This document shows, one piece after another, positions 63,462 to 64,000 of a stretch of DNA of 64,000 nucleotides (position 1 is the stretch's first letter; each line of letters begins with the position of its first letter). The notes beneath the pieces are model-generated. The model was not told where the DNA came from. It was given only the letters and a program-made list of their open reading frames with translations, and made no database searches. Source of the stretch: Cynocephalus volans (taxonomy: Eukaryota; Chordata; Mammalia; Dermoptera; Cynocephalidae); the NCBI RefSeq assembly GCF_027409185.1, contig NC_084463.1, forward strand, positions 114,458,133 through 114,522,132, in the 5' to 3' direction. A program made the position numbers and the translations under genes.

Positions 63462-64000
63462 CTAGGACAAGAACACAAGATCTGAAACACAGGCGTGGCA
63501 AACAAATCTTGAAGCAGAGATCTTTCTTTGTGAATCCATGCTCAAGCAAAAAAACAAGATTCTGCAGATCTAAGGAACTCTGGATGAACATTTCAGAAAG
63601 AATATAACAAACAGTTAAGTTTCAATCCTCTTCAGAAATTTCAAGCATTAAAAGGGAAATAACTGTTCTCATTCATTATCATTAGGAACATTCTAAAATT
63701 GGTAAATCCAGCAGTAAAAATAAAATACCAAAATGTTTCCCAGAAAAGTGTCCATTTAGGAAACACAGTTAAGGTAAATTGGCTTTATCACTTACTACTA
63801 TAAGAAATTTATTATTTTAATATAAAAAGTCATTCATTTTTTATTTGTAGTCACTAAAAAGAAGAGGCAAGGTGCTGAACAGAACAATGAATACAAAAGA
63901 AGTGCAAGGGTTAAAAAAAAGGGAAGAAAAGCAACAATTCTCCAGTGGAAAATATTAAACTGAATAAAGTCTTTAGTCAGCTTTTTGCTAAGATTTTAAT

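Noticed and set aside
63466-64000. A further upstream COPB1 exon
   Set aside because: Scanned on the minus strand; apparent AG acceptors near 63850-63900 lead into stop-rich AT sequence, not COPB1 code.

Overview
This is a stretch of placental-mammal nuclear DNA: AT-rich, CpG-poor, dominated by retrotransposons, with one spliced gene. The best host guess is a colugo (Dermoptera, e.g. Galeopterus). The only abundant short SINE is a tRNA-Ile-derived family that occurs as monomers and as dimers (the published CYN-SINE pattern). Alu, B1/B2, carnivore and ruminant SINEs are absent. The host call is inference from repeat content.

Right part (about 47.1-64.0 kb, minus strand): the 3' half of COPB1, encoding beta-COP of the COPI vesicle coat. 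Eleven consecutive coding exons can be read with GT-AG junctions and matching phases. They encode exactly 500 residues plus the stop, equivalent to residues 454-953 of the 953-residue protein. The 5' half lies beyond the right edge. Introns carry L2, MIR, old L1/HAL1, tRNA-SINEs and a tiny mariner-like palindrome.

Left part (1 to about 47 kb): no functional protein-coding gene was found. It holds (i) a full-length, recently inactivated L1 of about 7.0 kb (26386-33393) with a 15-bp target-site duplication and a YY1-type site at its start; (ii) a 5'-truncated young L1 in opposite orientation (45276-46602) with a 17-bp duplication and a pure (TG)81 tract; (iii) a processed pseudogene of seryl-tRNA synthetase (SARS1) inside an old L1 that itself sits inside a HAL1/L1ME element; (iv) a MaLR endogenous retrovirus with both LTRs (10034-12421); (v) two small Tigger-type DNA transposons with TA duplications; (vi) many L2 and MIR fossils; and (vii) an isolated CpG-rich patch near 8.5-8.7 kb that might be regulatory.

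No new enzymatic or defence system was found. The most informative signals are structural: nested insertions that give a relative chronology, a possible short 3' transduction carried by the young L1, an inverted L1 pair flanking about 12 kb, an inverted SINE pair just inside a COPB1 intron, and an unexplained inverted/direct repeat cluster near 43.3-44.2 kb, part of which duplicates the COPB1 3' UTR.
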